From Symsagittifera roscoffensis (taxonomy: Eukaryota > Xenacoelomorpha > Acoela > Convolutidae), in the NCBI RefSeq assembly GCF_963678635.1, contig NC_087067.1, positions 20,456,596 through 20,520,595 of the forward strand: a DNA stretch of 64,000 nucleotides, in the 5' to 3' direction. A program made the translations under genes and the position numbers. The notes below the pieces were generated by a model, which was given only the letters and a program-made list of their open reading frames with translations, did no database searches and was not told the origin of the DNA. Shown piece by piece: positions 23,740 to 33,314 of the stretch (its first letter is position 1; the number at the start of each line of letters is the position of its first letter).

Positions 23740-25225
23740 CTGGTTAAAAAATGGCGACTCACAAAGCTCTTGTTCACGGGTCTTTCAATAATTTTGATGT
23801 TTCAGTACCTACCCAGCGACAGGAAACCGGGCTCGAATCATTACGTTGTTATATTTTCAGTGTTTACTCTCAAATTAGTTGCCTTAGTTAACCAAGATGT
23901 ATATTTCCAAATTGCATCGCTCAGATCTTTAAAACATGAGCATTAACTTTGCTTCTCAACGCAGATGCTTAATGCACCGTGGGGTATAGCTGATTACTTC
24001 ATTCCTGACAAACTGTATGCGGTATTCATTGCAAAGTAAGAACCACAGAAGCTGAGTGCTGCTCAAGTAATGCAGAATGTTTTTTCCCACACAGTATTTT
24101 TAGTTGGCTGCTAGTTGGTTTTACAACTATTTTCGAATTACAAGCCATTCAAATAGCAAACTAAAGAGTTCCGATCACTTATTTGCTGTTACCGATCGGA
24201 TAAAGAGGTTCCGAACATATAAACAACAGGTTCCTCGTTTAAAAGCAAATTTAAAAAAGGGATTTACCAGAGGTTGGATTAGTGAGAAGGTTAACGTTGA
24301 GATCTTGTGAGCAATTCATTTGCTAAATTTGGGAAATGATCGAACAGGCTCCATTGATTTTACGCTAAAACTTATGTATAACTAGGCAGATGCATAAACG
24401 AAAGGAAAATATAAAACCTTTGATACTTAAAACAGTGTAAGCCTTCGACCAGAATGACCCTGTGCAGAAAAGTCGTCTACGACTTAAGACTCTACGACAA
24501 AAGACAAGACGTGTTAACCAAAAAAGGAGCGTATGCAAGAAAACGCTACCACAGTTTGCCACCAAAAAAATATCTCTAACCTCTGCTATTTTTTTACATT
24601 CTTATTCGGAAGGTAAATTAGAAGATCATAAATTAACATGGTAACTTACGTTACTTCACTAGTCATCCATGGTTTCACCCAGTCAATAAAAAACCTTTGG
24701 AATTTCATAAATTAGTGAAGTGTAAGGGAAAACCTTGGGACCCAAATAAACCAGATTGATACGTTAGTGGACAAAATTGAGCGCAAATTATTGAACATAG
24801 GAACACTTTAATCAATAAAAATTGTAGATTAGAAATGAAGTTTATGTACATTTGCAAAATAAACTAAAATAAAATAATCAAATAACATCTAACAACAAAA
24901 TTAAATGAAACATTAGTAGTTAGTACAAAAATTTAACATCATTCCACCCTATCTAACCATAGGTTAGGACTGTTTTATTTTCAAGGCACAGTTTATGAAA
25001 AAAAAAATCTCAAGTCAGAACTTAATTGTTATGTTAGAGCGTTCATGAGTATATTTACGTCTAGTATATTATTCCACATTGGTATAACTCTCATAGATAG
25101 TGAATGTAACAGTCGTCCGCTTGTGTCAAATATAAGGTCAAGAAAAAGGACCTTTAACCATTGGCTCAAGGGTCGGGGACACTTTCTCTAACAAAAAAAC
25201 TAAATTACAAAAGGGGCCCTTCCGT
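23740..25225. other. AT-rich sequence upstream of the first visible PLC exon
   Basis: An acceptor (TTTTTAACCAG) precedes the first visible PLC exon, so this is intronic if the gene continues. I searched the minus strand by eye for a PH-domain exon ending in phase 2 and found none. No other gene is evident. The missing exons are probably beyond the retroelement nest or outside the window. Confidence 0.5.
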
Positions 25226-25485
25226 TTAGTTACGGTAAGTGCACAAGCTGGATAGGGCCATACCAGCGATATAAAAATGCATATATATATCAGCAATGAA
25301 GTCATAAATCAGCATTAAATGCATCGTCATAATGTTAATTAATCTTAGCCGTCCTTCCTCTACAATAGCACTTATGGAGTTGTCGATAAATTGAACTTTG
25401 CGTAGCGATCTGCACCCCCTTATACAAAGTATAGAGCTCCTCAGGAGCGCGAAGCTTATTTTAGTTCTTATGTAGTTTACAGATT
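25226..25485 (-). pseudogene. Retroelement 'X' C-terminal fragment, left half
   Basis: Encodes SVNYIRTKISFALLRSSI, then LCIRGCRS and a short tail. This pattern is the C-terminus of a retroelement-type protein I recall from cnidarian, mollusc and sponge genomes; I cannot name its class. It starts exactly at the boundary of the giant LTR element. The upstream half of the same protein lies at 53940-54447, at the other end of that element, and the two halves join in frame. Confidence 0.7.
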
Positions 25486-25891
25486 TGTGACATTCGCCCG
25501 GAAGATACATATCGACGGAAAACAAAACTAAGTCTTAAGACGACTGGCTAACGTCTAAACAGAGCTTTGCATGCTTTTCACCGTCTCTACCAAGCCAGTA
25601 CTTTCGGTGGTCTTTTCCAACATCGGGTCGACAAAAACGTTACTGCTTTCGGCTTCGGTCAAAACACTCAAATTAACTAGATTACATGCAGAAATAGTGA
25701 GCTCATGGCTGGGTCTCAGTATCCCCAGACCACGAGGTCACTCCTAAAAACAGGGCTACTACTATTTATTATATTACTATTGTTTTCGCTCAGTAGATAA
25801 GAATCATCATCTCCATCGAAGATGGATCAACCCTTTCCCCCAACTCCTAGCTTCTCATCCTTATCAAAATGAATCTAGATGTTAATTAAAT
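25486..25891 (-). repeat. 3' LTR of copy 1, truncated by a LINE
   Basis: About 405 bp matching 53017-53422 with roughly ten differences by eye, closer than either is to the LTR at 55179. That is expected for the two LTRs of one element. It starts TGTGACATTCGCCC on the plus strand, so the element ends in GTCACA. The rest of the LTR and about 150 bp of adjacent internal sequence are missing where the LINE begins. Confidence 0.85.
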
Positions 25892-25930
25892 AGTTTCAGA
25901 TACTTGAAATGTTTACCGGGTTAGCAATGG

Positions 25931-26533
25931 TTGCCCCGCGATAAAATGTCCGACAGAAGATATCACTTGCTCAAGACATCATCTTCAAAAAATCACCTGA
26001 TTGCGGATTCTCAAGCACGCCATCTTGATTTTCCAAATTTCAATATCTTGTCCCTACCTGGGGCCCGAATTGGTGCGGTCCAAAACTTCTTACCCGAGAA
26101 AGACAAATTCAACATCATCGCTCTGCTCATCGGCGGAAACGACGCCTTCAACGGAAAAGACCCCTCCAGTATACCTGCAGGCGACATTGCTGAAGAACTG
26201 TCGAAGCTAGCCGAGGAGCTGTGTGAACGAGCCAAAAAAGTTTTCGTCATCGGAATCCCTCATCGTAGTGAGAACCGAGCTCGATCTGCAAAAATAAACG
26301 AATTCCTAAGAAAGATAAAAGGAACTTGGAAGTTTAGAGGAGTGAGTGAAAAAATCCACAGCTCATATCATTTGAAAACTGACGAAGTGCACCTCAGTGA
26401 AGAAGGTCTGAAGGGCATTAAAAGTATTCTCAAGAATAAAATCTTATACGATAAACATTCGAACATCTGCAATACAGAAGGACATCTGGTATATTACGAG
26501 TGTCGTTTCAAGAACTGTCAGTGCCCCTATTAA
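25931..26533 (+). CDS. LINE-encoded SGNH/GDSL hydrolase (esterase)
   Basis: 200 codons. The four SGNH blocks are visible: IADSQ with the nucleophile Ser (block I), a Gly in LPGARIG (block II), IGGNDAF with Asn (block III), and TDEVHLSEEG with the Asp-His pair (block V). All catalytic residues are kept. Esterase domains of this fold occur in CR1-type LINEs, usually in ORF1; their role is thought to concern lipid or membrane association of the RNP. Here it is a separate ORF in a different frame from ORF1, ending 150 nt before the ORF1 start. The start near 25931 is uncertain; a Met at 25946 is the first ATG. Confidence 0.8.
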   Translation: MPRDKMSDRRYHLLKTSSSKNHLIADSQARHLDFPNFNILSLPGARIGAVQNFLPEKDKFNIIALLIGGNDAFNGKDPSSIPAGDIAEELSKLAEELCERAKKVFVIGIPHRSENRARSAKINEFLRKIKGTWKFRGVSEKIHSSYHLKTDEVHLSEEGLKGIKSILKNKILYDKHSNICNTEGHLVYYECRFKNCQCPY

Positions 26534-26555
26534 CGTAAGTAGAAATAGTGAACCG

Positions 26556-26651
26556 CAGGCCTCCCCTTTTCGGGAACCACCAGGTTTGTCTATTTCTTCT
26601 TTTTCCCCTGAGTGAATCACAGGCCTCCCCTTTTCGGGAACCACCAGGTTT
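26556..26651 (+). repeat. Pair of 32-bp direct repeats between LINE ORFs
   Basis: Two identical 32-bp copies at 26556-26587 and 26620-26651 begin CAGGCCTCCCCTTTTCGGGA and end ACCACCAGGTTT. They are 64 nt apart, start to start, and fill the gap between the esterase stop and the ORF1 start. The CCCCTTTTCGGG part is weakly self-complementary. They may help translation of ORF1, or be a simple duplication. Confidence 0.85.
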
Positions 26652-26682
26652 AACTGTTTTTCTATCCATAGTAAAAGCAAAA

Positions 26683-27579
26683 ATGGGCAAAAACTGCAAA
26701 ACATGTAAAAGAGGCTTTGCCGGCAACGAGAAAACATACACTTGTGTCGCATGCAACGCTCAAATGCATTTGGAACCAACTTGTGTTGGGTTGTCTCTAG
26801 TGGCCATAAATGGAATAAAAGAACTAGGGCCGAATGTCATGTTGCTTTGTAATACTTGTGTGCAAAATAATGAACGAGACAACTTTATAAGATGCAAAAC
26901 CCTGGCCAACATAGACGAGAAGCTCTCAAACATTGATGTAACTGAAAGCCTTACAAGCATGGAAAGAAGACTTACCGATTTAGTAGATCAAAAAATTGGA
27001 AATGCAATGAAAACGACATGCGATAAAGTGGAAAAAACTTATAGTGCCGTTGTAGCTGCTGAAACCACCACCCGGATAAATCAAGCTCAAACCACTCAAC
27101 ATGCTGCCAGATCTAACTCTGATCACAACATAAATCAAAGTTTTAGGATACAAGGGGTCAAAGAGGACCCTGAGAAAACAAAAGGAGAAAACCTTGTCCC
27201 AACAAATGATGAAGTAAACGAAATACTAGACATAATTGGAGTGAAGCCGAAAATAATAGAATTAAAACGACTGGGAAAATTTGATCGTAATCGAATGAAG
27301 CCAAGAACACTGCTGGTAACTGTACCTAGCGAACATGAAGCACGACTAGTACTAGCAAAAAGCCGAGAAAAGCGAGAACAATTGGTCGAAAAAGAGGTCT
27401 ACCTGCTACCAGCATTGACCAAAGAGAGTGCAATTAAAGAGAACGAAATCCTTAAGAAACGAAGACAACTACTAGATGAAGGCGTTCCTCGCGAAAAGCT
27501 GAAAATAAGGAATCTAGAATTGTTCAATGATGGTGTGAAAGTAACTATTGACACTGAAGTTCAGGAACCCCAGCATTGA
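26683..27579 (+). CDS. LINE ORF1 with PHD-type zinc finger
   Basis: Starts at MGKNCKTCKRGF. Cys/His spacing C-x2-C, C-x2-C, H-x4-C and C-x2-C over the first 55 residues fits a PHD finger (C4HC3), known from ORF1 of CR1/L2-type LINEs. A helical region (about 65-130) and a conserved basic C-terminal domain follow (KRLGKFDRNRMKPRTLLVTV, later KKRRQLLDEG), as in many invertebrate LINE ORF1/ORF2 N-termini that bind nucleic acid. It ends at TGA 27577-27579 and the next codons continue ORF2 in the same frame. An upstream in-frame ATG at 26548 exists, but its extension is read from the 32-bp repeats. Confidence 0.8.
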   Translation: MGKNCKTCKRGFAGNEKTYTCVACNAQMHLEPTCVGLSLVAINGIKELGPNVMLLCNTCVQNNERDNFIRCKTLANIDEKLSNIDVTESLTSMERRLTDLVDQKIGNAMKTTCDKVEKTYSAVVAAETTTRINQAQTTQHAARSNSDHNINQSFRIQGVKEDPEKTKGENLVPTNDEVNEILDIIGVKPKIIELKRLGKFDRNRMKPRTLLVTVPSEHEARLVLAKSREKREQLVEKEVYLLPALTKESAIKENEILKKRRQLLDEGVPREKLKIRNLELFNDGVKVTIDTEVQEPQH

Positions 27580-27583
27580 CTAG
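27577..27583 (+). promoter_or_regulatory. TGA-CTAG stop with readthrough context
   Basis: The ORF1 stop is TGA followed by CTAG. UGA-CUAG is the best established leaky-termination context in animal genes and UGA-CUA in several RNA viruses. ORF2 follows in the same frame with no ATG in between, so readthrough would yield an ORF1-ORF2 fusion. Function here is inferred. Confidence 0.6.
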
Positions 27584-30416
27584 GATTCCTCAACATTCTG
27601 CAACTAAATACTAGAAGCCTAATCAACATAGAGAGAAGAACTAAGCTAGCAAATGCAATTGCAGTTGGAAATTTTAATGTCATATGCTTAAGCGAAACTT
27701 GACTTAACGAGAATATTCAATCATCAGAGCTTTTTCTAAGTGATTATAACATCTATAGATCTGATAGAGCTATTGTGAGTGGTAAAAACTGTCACGGAGG
27801 CAGCCTAATAGCTGTCAAGAATAGTCTAATTACCGAGGACTTATCCACCAAACATGACATTCCTGATTCATGTGTGCTATGTAGTATAAAACTTCATCAA
27901 ACTGAAATGATAATTGGCTCATTCTACAATCCGCCAAAAAACAGTAATTACAGATACAAAGTGCATGAATTTGAACAACTGATCAAAGCCATTCCTAAAA
28001 ACAAACCGCTTCTCTTATGTGGGGATTTAAATTTCCCAGAAACAAACTGGAACACCCTCACCAGTACTGACGAGGAAGAAAACCAAACACTGCAAATTTT
28101 TGAAAATGGACTCTTTAGGCAGGCGATAGATTTCCCAACATGTGTGAAGAACATACTAGACGTAGCCTTCTATCGGAATTGCTATACAAGTGCCGAACAA
28201 GATTTTAACGTTTCCAAGATATATGACTGCTCAGATCACAATGCCATAATGTTGTCTGTTGAATGCACGGTATCAGAGCCGAAACCATACTTGGAAAATT
28301 TTAGAAGTTTTGGAAATGCCGATTTTAAAGGAATAAACAATTTTATAAACGAGAACCCATTTGAACCAGTATGCCACACAAACATTAACAAAATGCATGA
28401 GGAGTACACCCAATATTTGGATGAAATCATTAAGAGTTTTGTGCCTCTCAGAACAAGACATAGGAAATCACTTCCACCTTGGATAACAAGTAGCACTTCA
28501 AATTTGATCAAAAAGTTACAAACAAAACGGCAATCATGTATACTCAAACCGACCAACTACAGAAGACAACAAGTTAAACTGTTTGAAAATTTAGTAACTG
28601 AATCATCGGAATTGGACAGGAAAAACTACCGAGAGGAATTGTTTAGAACACGGAACACTAATGTAATTTTTAAACACCTAAAGAACTTGAATAAACATAC
28701 AAGTCTTCCTAAGTTACTCATAAAAAATGAAGTTGAAAGCACAAATCCAAACGAACAAGTCAACATGCTAAACGACTTCTTTCATTCAGTTTTTAATCCT
28801 AAAGAAAGTTTTAGTATTAGAGATAATCAATTTGAAAATCCCTTGTTAACGAATTTTGATATATCGAAAAAGACAGTAAGTGAGATTTTATCAACTCTGG
28901 ACGTAACAAAGTCACGCGGCCCAAATGGGTTGCCACCTAGCTTTTTTCAGAAAACGAACCGCAATATATGCAAACCGATGAACAAACTTTTGAGAAACGT
29001 AAAACGCCTACGAAAAATACCTGATTCATGGAAAACAGCTGAAGTTACTCCTGTTCACAAAAAAGGTGACCGAAAAAAGGTGAACAACTATCGACCAGTA
29101 TCGCTATTAAATATTGACAGCAAATCCTTGAAAAATATATATACAAAGACCTGTACCCTTACTTTGTCTGGTATTTGACGAAACATCAACACGGTTTTAC
29201 TAAAGGTAGATCAGTTTTGACAAACATGCTCTCTTTCCTGAAAGAAATATATGAAGCGCTTGACAATGACTCAAACGCAGAAATTGTAGCAGTCTACACT
29301 GACTTTGCAAAAGCCTTTGATAAAGTTCCGCATTTTGATCTACTTAAGAAAGTTGCACTTATAGGAATAGGAGGCTGCATGTTAGAGGTACTCTATGACT
29401 ATTTGAAAAACAGGAAACAGTTTGTACGAGTAGACAATATCAGCTCAAAATTTTTAGAAGTCACTAGTGGTGTTCCCCAAGGATCACTTTTAGGACCACT
29501 GCTCTTTTGCATTTTTATTCACGACCTACCTGAAGTACTCAAATTCTCTGAACCATATATTTTTGCGGATGATCTTAAACTACTTTCCATCAATAAAACA
29601 TCAATTGAAATTCAAGAAGATCTGGACAAAATTCAGCAGTGGGTAACTGAAAACAAAATGGAATTAGCACTAGATAAATGTGCAAAAGTAGGTTTTAGGG
29701 GCGGAGACGCTAACTCTATGCTTTTTGGTGTAGTGCTTGGAACATCGATGGTTGTGAAAGATCTGGGAATTTTTGTGTCGGGCGATTTAAGTTGGAAGGT
29801 ACACATTGAAACAAGATTAAAGAAGGCAAACCAAGTACTGTACCTCCTGAGAAGAAACCTATCAGCAAAGATAAATACGTTTGTAAAGTTAGGCCTGGAT
29901 AAGTCACTAATACTCCCAGTGTTATTATACGGACTCTCATGTACACATATATCGAGGGGGGATCAATTGCAGTTGGAGCGATTTCAAAAGAAAGTAATCC
30001 GTTGGATCACTGGAAATAAAACGGGAGTGTACATCAACGAACTAAGCTTGCTAAACATTTTACCCCTGCCCATGTTCATCCAGCTAAATAACATCTTACT
30101 TCTTGCCAGTCTTGATTCTAATGAACGAAATGAAATAGTGTTAAACAGGCGAACCACACGGGCTAGAAATACAGAAATTTTTGAGATGCGAAAAGTGAGA
30201 ACGGAAAAAGCGAGGAACGAATTTGTTTTCAGAACCAGTAGGATTGTAAATCGATTAGAACCATATATTCATTTTGATAAACGAATCGGCCTGAAGACGA
30301 GAATTTTAAACACGATGTGGAAATTTGTAAACGAGAGATTTTCAGAAATGACAACGTGCACGTGGCAATTATTCTGTGATTGTATCACGTGCAGAAACAA
30401 GTGGACATTGTTTTAG
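27583..30416 (+). pseudogene. LINE ORF2: AP-endonuclease and reverse transcriptase, two lesions
   Basis: The endonuclease part has LQLNTRSL, LSET, GGSLIAVK, CGDLNFPETNW and the C-terminal SDHNAI, the catalytic set of APE-type LINE nucleases. The RT part has PVHKKGDRKKVNNYRPVSLL, HGFTKGRS, YTDFAKAFDKV, SGVPQGSLLGPLLF and FADD, so the three catalytic Asp are kept. Two breaks are visible. TGA at 27700-27702 stands where the SETW motif normally has Trp. One base is missing near 29130-29140, shifting the frame just before HQHGF. Otherwise it is open, so the copy is young but probably inactive. The C-terminal region continues to TAG at 30416. Confidence 0.88.
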
Positions 30417-30462
30417 AGAAGACGCCGGGACCAAGAATCCCAACCACAGTGCTGTGAATCCC

Positions 30463-30463
30463 C

Positions 30464-30531
<68 letters not shown>
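30463..30531 (+). repeat. (CAA)n microsatellite tail of the LINE
   Basis: About 23 uninterrupted CAA units at the very end of the LINE. CR1-clade elements often end in short tandem repeats instead of poly(A). Directly after it, giant-element sequence resumes. Confidence 0.9.
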
Positions 30532-30533
<2 letters not shown>

Positions 30534-31191
30534 TCACTATAGCCTTCAAATTCTCTCATTAATCTGCACATTGAGGATATGACTTAAGATAAAACATATT
30601 TTCTGACTTCCAGTGTCAATGTCCCGATTAAAACTTTTTCTCTTAGATTTAAAAGGTGTTGGCTCGCAGGACAGTCCTGCCAACCAACAAGCTAAAATTA
30701 TCCTACTATGCTTCTTCCCTTCGGAAATCTTGCTTGTTATTGTCCTGAATATTAAAACTAAGAAACTCTGTGGTTAGAAAGAACAATGAAACAATCTCCC
30801 TCTTCGAGAGATTACTCAAGCCTTCCATGTTACCACAAAGTGATCAGTTCTCCTAGCTGGTTAAAAACAGTCATGCAGGCTGGAATATTTAAATATACTC
30901 CTTCACTTAAGCCTTCCTAAATAAATAGTAAGTGAGTGTCTCTAAAGCCACTTCAACTAAAATCAAAATGCAAATCTATAAATGCAACAATTTCAAAACT
31001 CAACTTAATGTTTCAGTTTTCAATTACAACTTGGTTGCTTGGTTTCTCACTTGAGTTTTTCACACACATAAAACAACTTAACTTTTCTTCATCACTCCTT
31101 TGTTTTCTTCTTTTTTCGTCGTTTAGAAGTTCTAAAATTTCTAAATTCTTCTAATTTCATCTCTTTTTTCATCTTGTTTTTCGGTCATCCG
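30531..31191 (-). other. 3' UTR of giant element, copy 1
   Basis: About 660 bp downstream of ORF4, AT-rich and homologous over its whole length to 56228-56897 in copy 2. Contains pyrimidine-rich plus-strand tracts (purine-rich in the element) near 31080-31130. No ORF seen. Confidence 0.75.
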
Positions 31192-33284
31192 TCAATGTTC
31201 CATTTCTTCCTCCTGTGATACTGACTCTGCACTCTCAGTTTCTGTATCTTGTAACACGTCGTTAGCTATCCTGACGCTGCTGGAAGCCGTCCTCCAACAC
31301 TTCTGCTCTTCTAACCTCTGTTTGCAGCAAGGTAGGGGATCCACATTAGATTCTCTGTTCCTGCAGAAGCTGTTGTGGAGACACAACGTCACGTTTCTCT
31401 CCAAATCTTCTTTCAGCATCTCTGCCTTCTCCTTTCCACTACGTTCACTCGTCCTGGAAAATCTTTTCACAGCGGTGGTCACTGCATTCCGATGAGTCAC
31501 GAGAGCTCGCTTGAAAGCTCCTGCTCCAATGTCCAGCTGATATTCACTGTACACCCTGCCGTGCTTCGACATATGCTTTTTCGCATACTCGTACAACCAT
31601 GCAGTCATGTTAGCTCTGAACCATGGCATCAATCGTTTTCTTGCCCATATCTTCTTCACTTCCATCGGAATGTTTAGAATTTTGCACATTGTCTCAAAAA
31701 GATCTAAATCTTTTAGACAATCTAACTTCCGCAACTGTTCTCTCGTCGGTGCCTATGTCTGTTATTTTCTCTCACATGAGCTTCCAGCCATCGTATCGCC
31801 ATCATAACTCCGACTATCACTATTGTTACGGGCTGTGATGAATCTGGTAAGCCCATGGAGAGCAGCTCTCCAGAGTCCCAGATCAACATCAGATTACTAC
31901 GCTTGGGATACCACCAGGTCTGCAGCAAGCAGTGGCAAGGAAACTCGTCATGCGTCAACATGATGCTCCTCCAATTACGTTTTCCCGAAGCTTCCAGCAA
32001 TGGTTCCACTTCCATCATCACTCGGTGGACTTCATCATTCTCATCTACTGCATTGTAATCTGTGACAGTTGATCCTCTCTGTTTCTGTCTTTCAAAGTCA
32101 CTAAAGTTCCCACTCACGTATCCCATGAACTTCCTTCCCAGTATCGATTCCAACTCCTCCTTTGTTCTCTCTGGAACTGCTGAGAACATCTTACATAGCA
32201 ACTCGTAAGATATTTCGGACATTCTCGTTAGTCTCACACCTTTTGGCACTGAGAAGGCTTGATCCACGATCGTTCTCGTACTCTTTACATCCACAGCTAC
32301 GAAATGCACCGGGTATCTGCTCTTGCACATTAAAGCCAATGTCGATCCCACCAAATATCGTGCTCCTGATGGTCTACAATAAGTCTCACTATGTCTGATG
32401 TTCATTTCCGCCTCGATCGCTTCCCTCCATTTTCCTATGTGCTTCTGCTCAGTTTGCAAAACTCCTGGGAATACTTCTACACTGATGGCTGTGACCATCT
32501 CATGTTTCTGTTCTAGATTCAATAGTGACTCTAAAGAACCAAACATGCTGTAGAATCCTAGTGCAGTCACTAGATTCACATCGGTTCCTCCATGGCAATC
32601 TGCTATCAGTTCCGTTTCTGTTTTAGCTTTCATCACTACATTTCCAAACAATACCGTCAATTGCTTCTGTTGTTTCTCCAGGGTCTTCACACAGTCCAAA
32701 CCTCCACAAACGTGACCCTCCAGTCCACAGACTTCCGCCAGACAGCTACCAGGTTTGACCCAGTCTTCTGGTCCCCAGCCAGGCAACTCCACCTTATCTT
32801 CTCCGTTGCTCTTAGAGGCCGTTATCATCACATTATATATGATGTTGAGGTCACGCAGGTTACAGTCTGCATTCAGTTCCCTCTGTACGTCTTGTGTCGC
32901 CCGTAATATTGAGTTAGCGTTGGGACTAGGACACCATGTTGGCCTCATCAATTCCCACACTGTCATCAAGCTCGTTCTCAGTAATTCATCTGAGAATCCC
33001 AACCCAAACTCCACTCTTCTGTCGGATTTTGGTACTGAAGGTGCAGTCACCTCTTCTTCCAAGACCAGTCCCAATTTGGCCTGTGGATTTTTAACGCTCT
33101 TAATCGTTACAATTCTGGACGTCCAGAATCTTAGCAACACCGCCTGCTCATAATCGAAGAAGCAATCGCGTATGTCTTCACTCAGGAAAGGATTGTACGC
33201 TATCCCTATGATCCCGGATACGTAGCTATACGATTTCTTTTTGATCGGTCCACAGTATTCACTGGATTTCGGCAATGCTCCCAT
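31192..33284 (-). CDS. Giant-element ORF4, unknown protein (about 700 codons)
   Basis: I do not recognise this protein. It is read from 33284 to 31192 with one single-base deletion near 31745 (copy 2 reads through there). Visible features are a Cys/His-rich middle (CGLEGHVCGGLDC, ADCHGGTDVN), a segment LTHDEFPCHCLLQTWWYPKR, a short hydrophobic stretch VTIVIVGVMMAIRW that could span a membrane, and a basic helix-rich C-terminus with more Cys, ending Glu-rich. There is no signal peptide. The second copy (56898-58984) keeps almost the same protein, suggesting past selection. It is in the same frame as ORF3, separated by one TGA shared by both copies. By position it would be where env stands in other elements, but it lacks an envelope-like layout. 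Confidence 0.75.
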
Positions 33285-33314
33285 AGATTCTTTAGCGAGT
33301 CTCAGCTCCTTGTT

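Larger units (their letters stand above)
25892..30531 (+). mobile_element. CR1-like LINE with SGNH esterase, near full length
   Basis: A plus-strand non-LTR retrotransposon inserted in the giant element's 3' LTR. It holds an esterase ORF, a pair of 32-bp direct repeats, a PHD-finger ORF1, and an endonuclease-RT ORF2, ending in a (CAA)n tail. The left junction is where similarity to LTR sequence stops. The right junction is the end of the CAA run, after which the giant element resumes at a point equal to 56228 in copy 2. About 660 bp of target are missing. The CR1-like assignment rests on the esterase and PHD domains and the RT motifs. Confidence 0.85.

Noticed and set aside
25486-25891. 390-bp block as a SINE sharing its tail with an RTE LINE
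   Set aside because: First impression from three copies; the TG...CA ends, 0.9-kb extent at 53017 and 55179, and position around gag-pol show they are LTRs.
30376-30582. Poly-Gln open frame
   Set aside because: It is translation of the (CAA)n tail of the LINE, not a protein.
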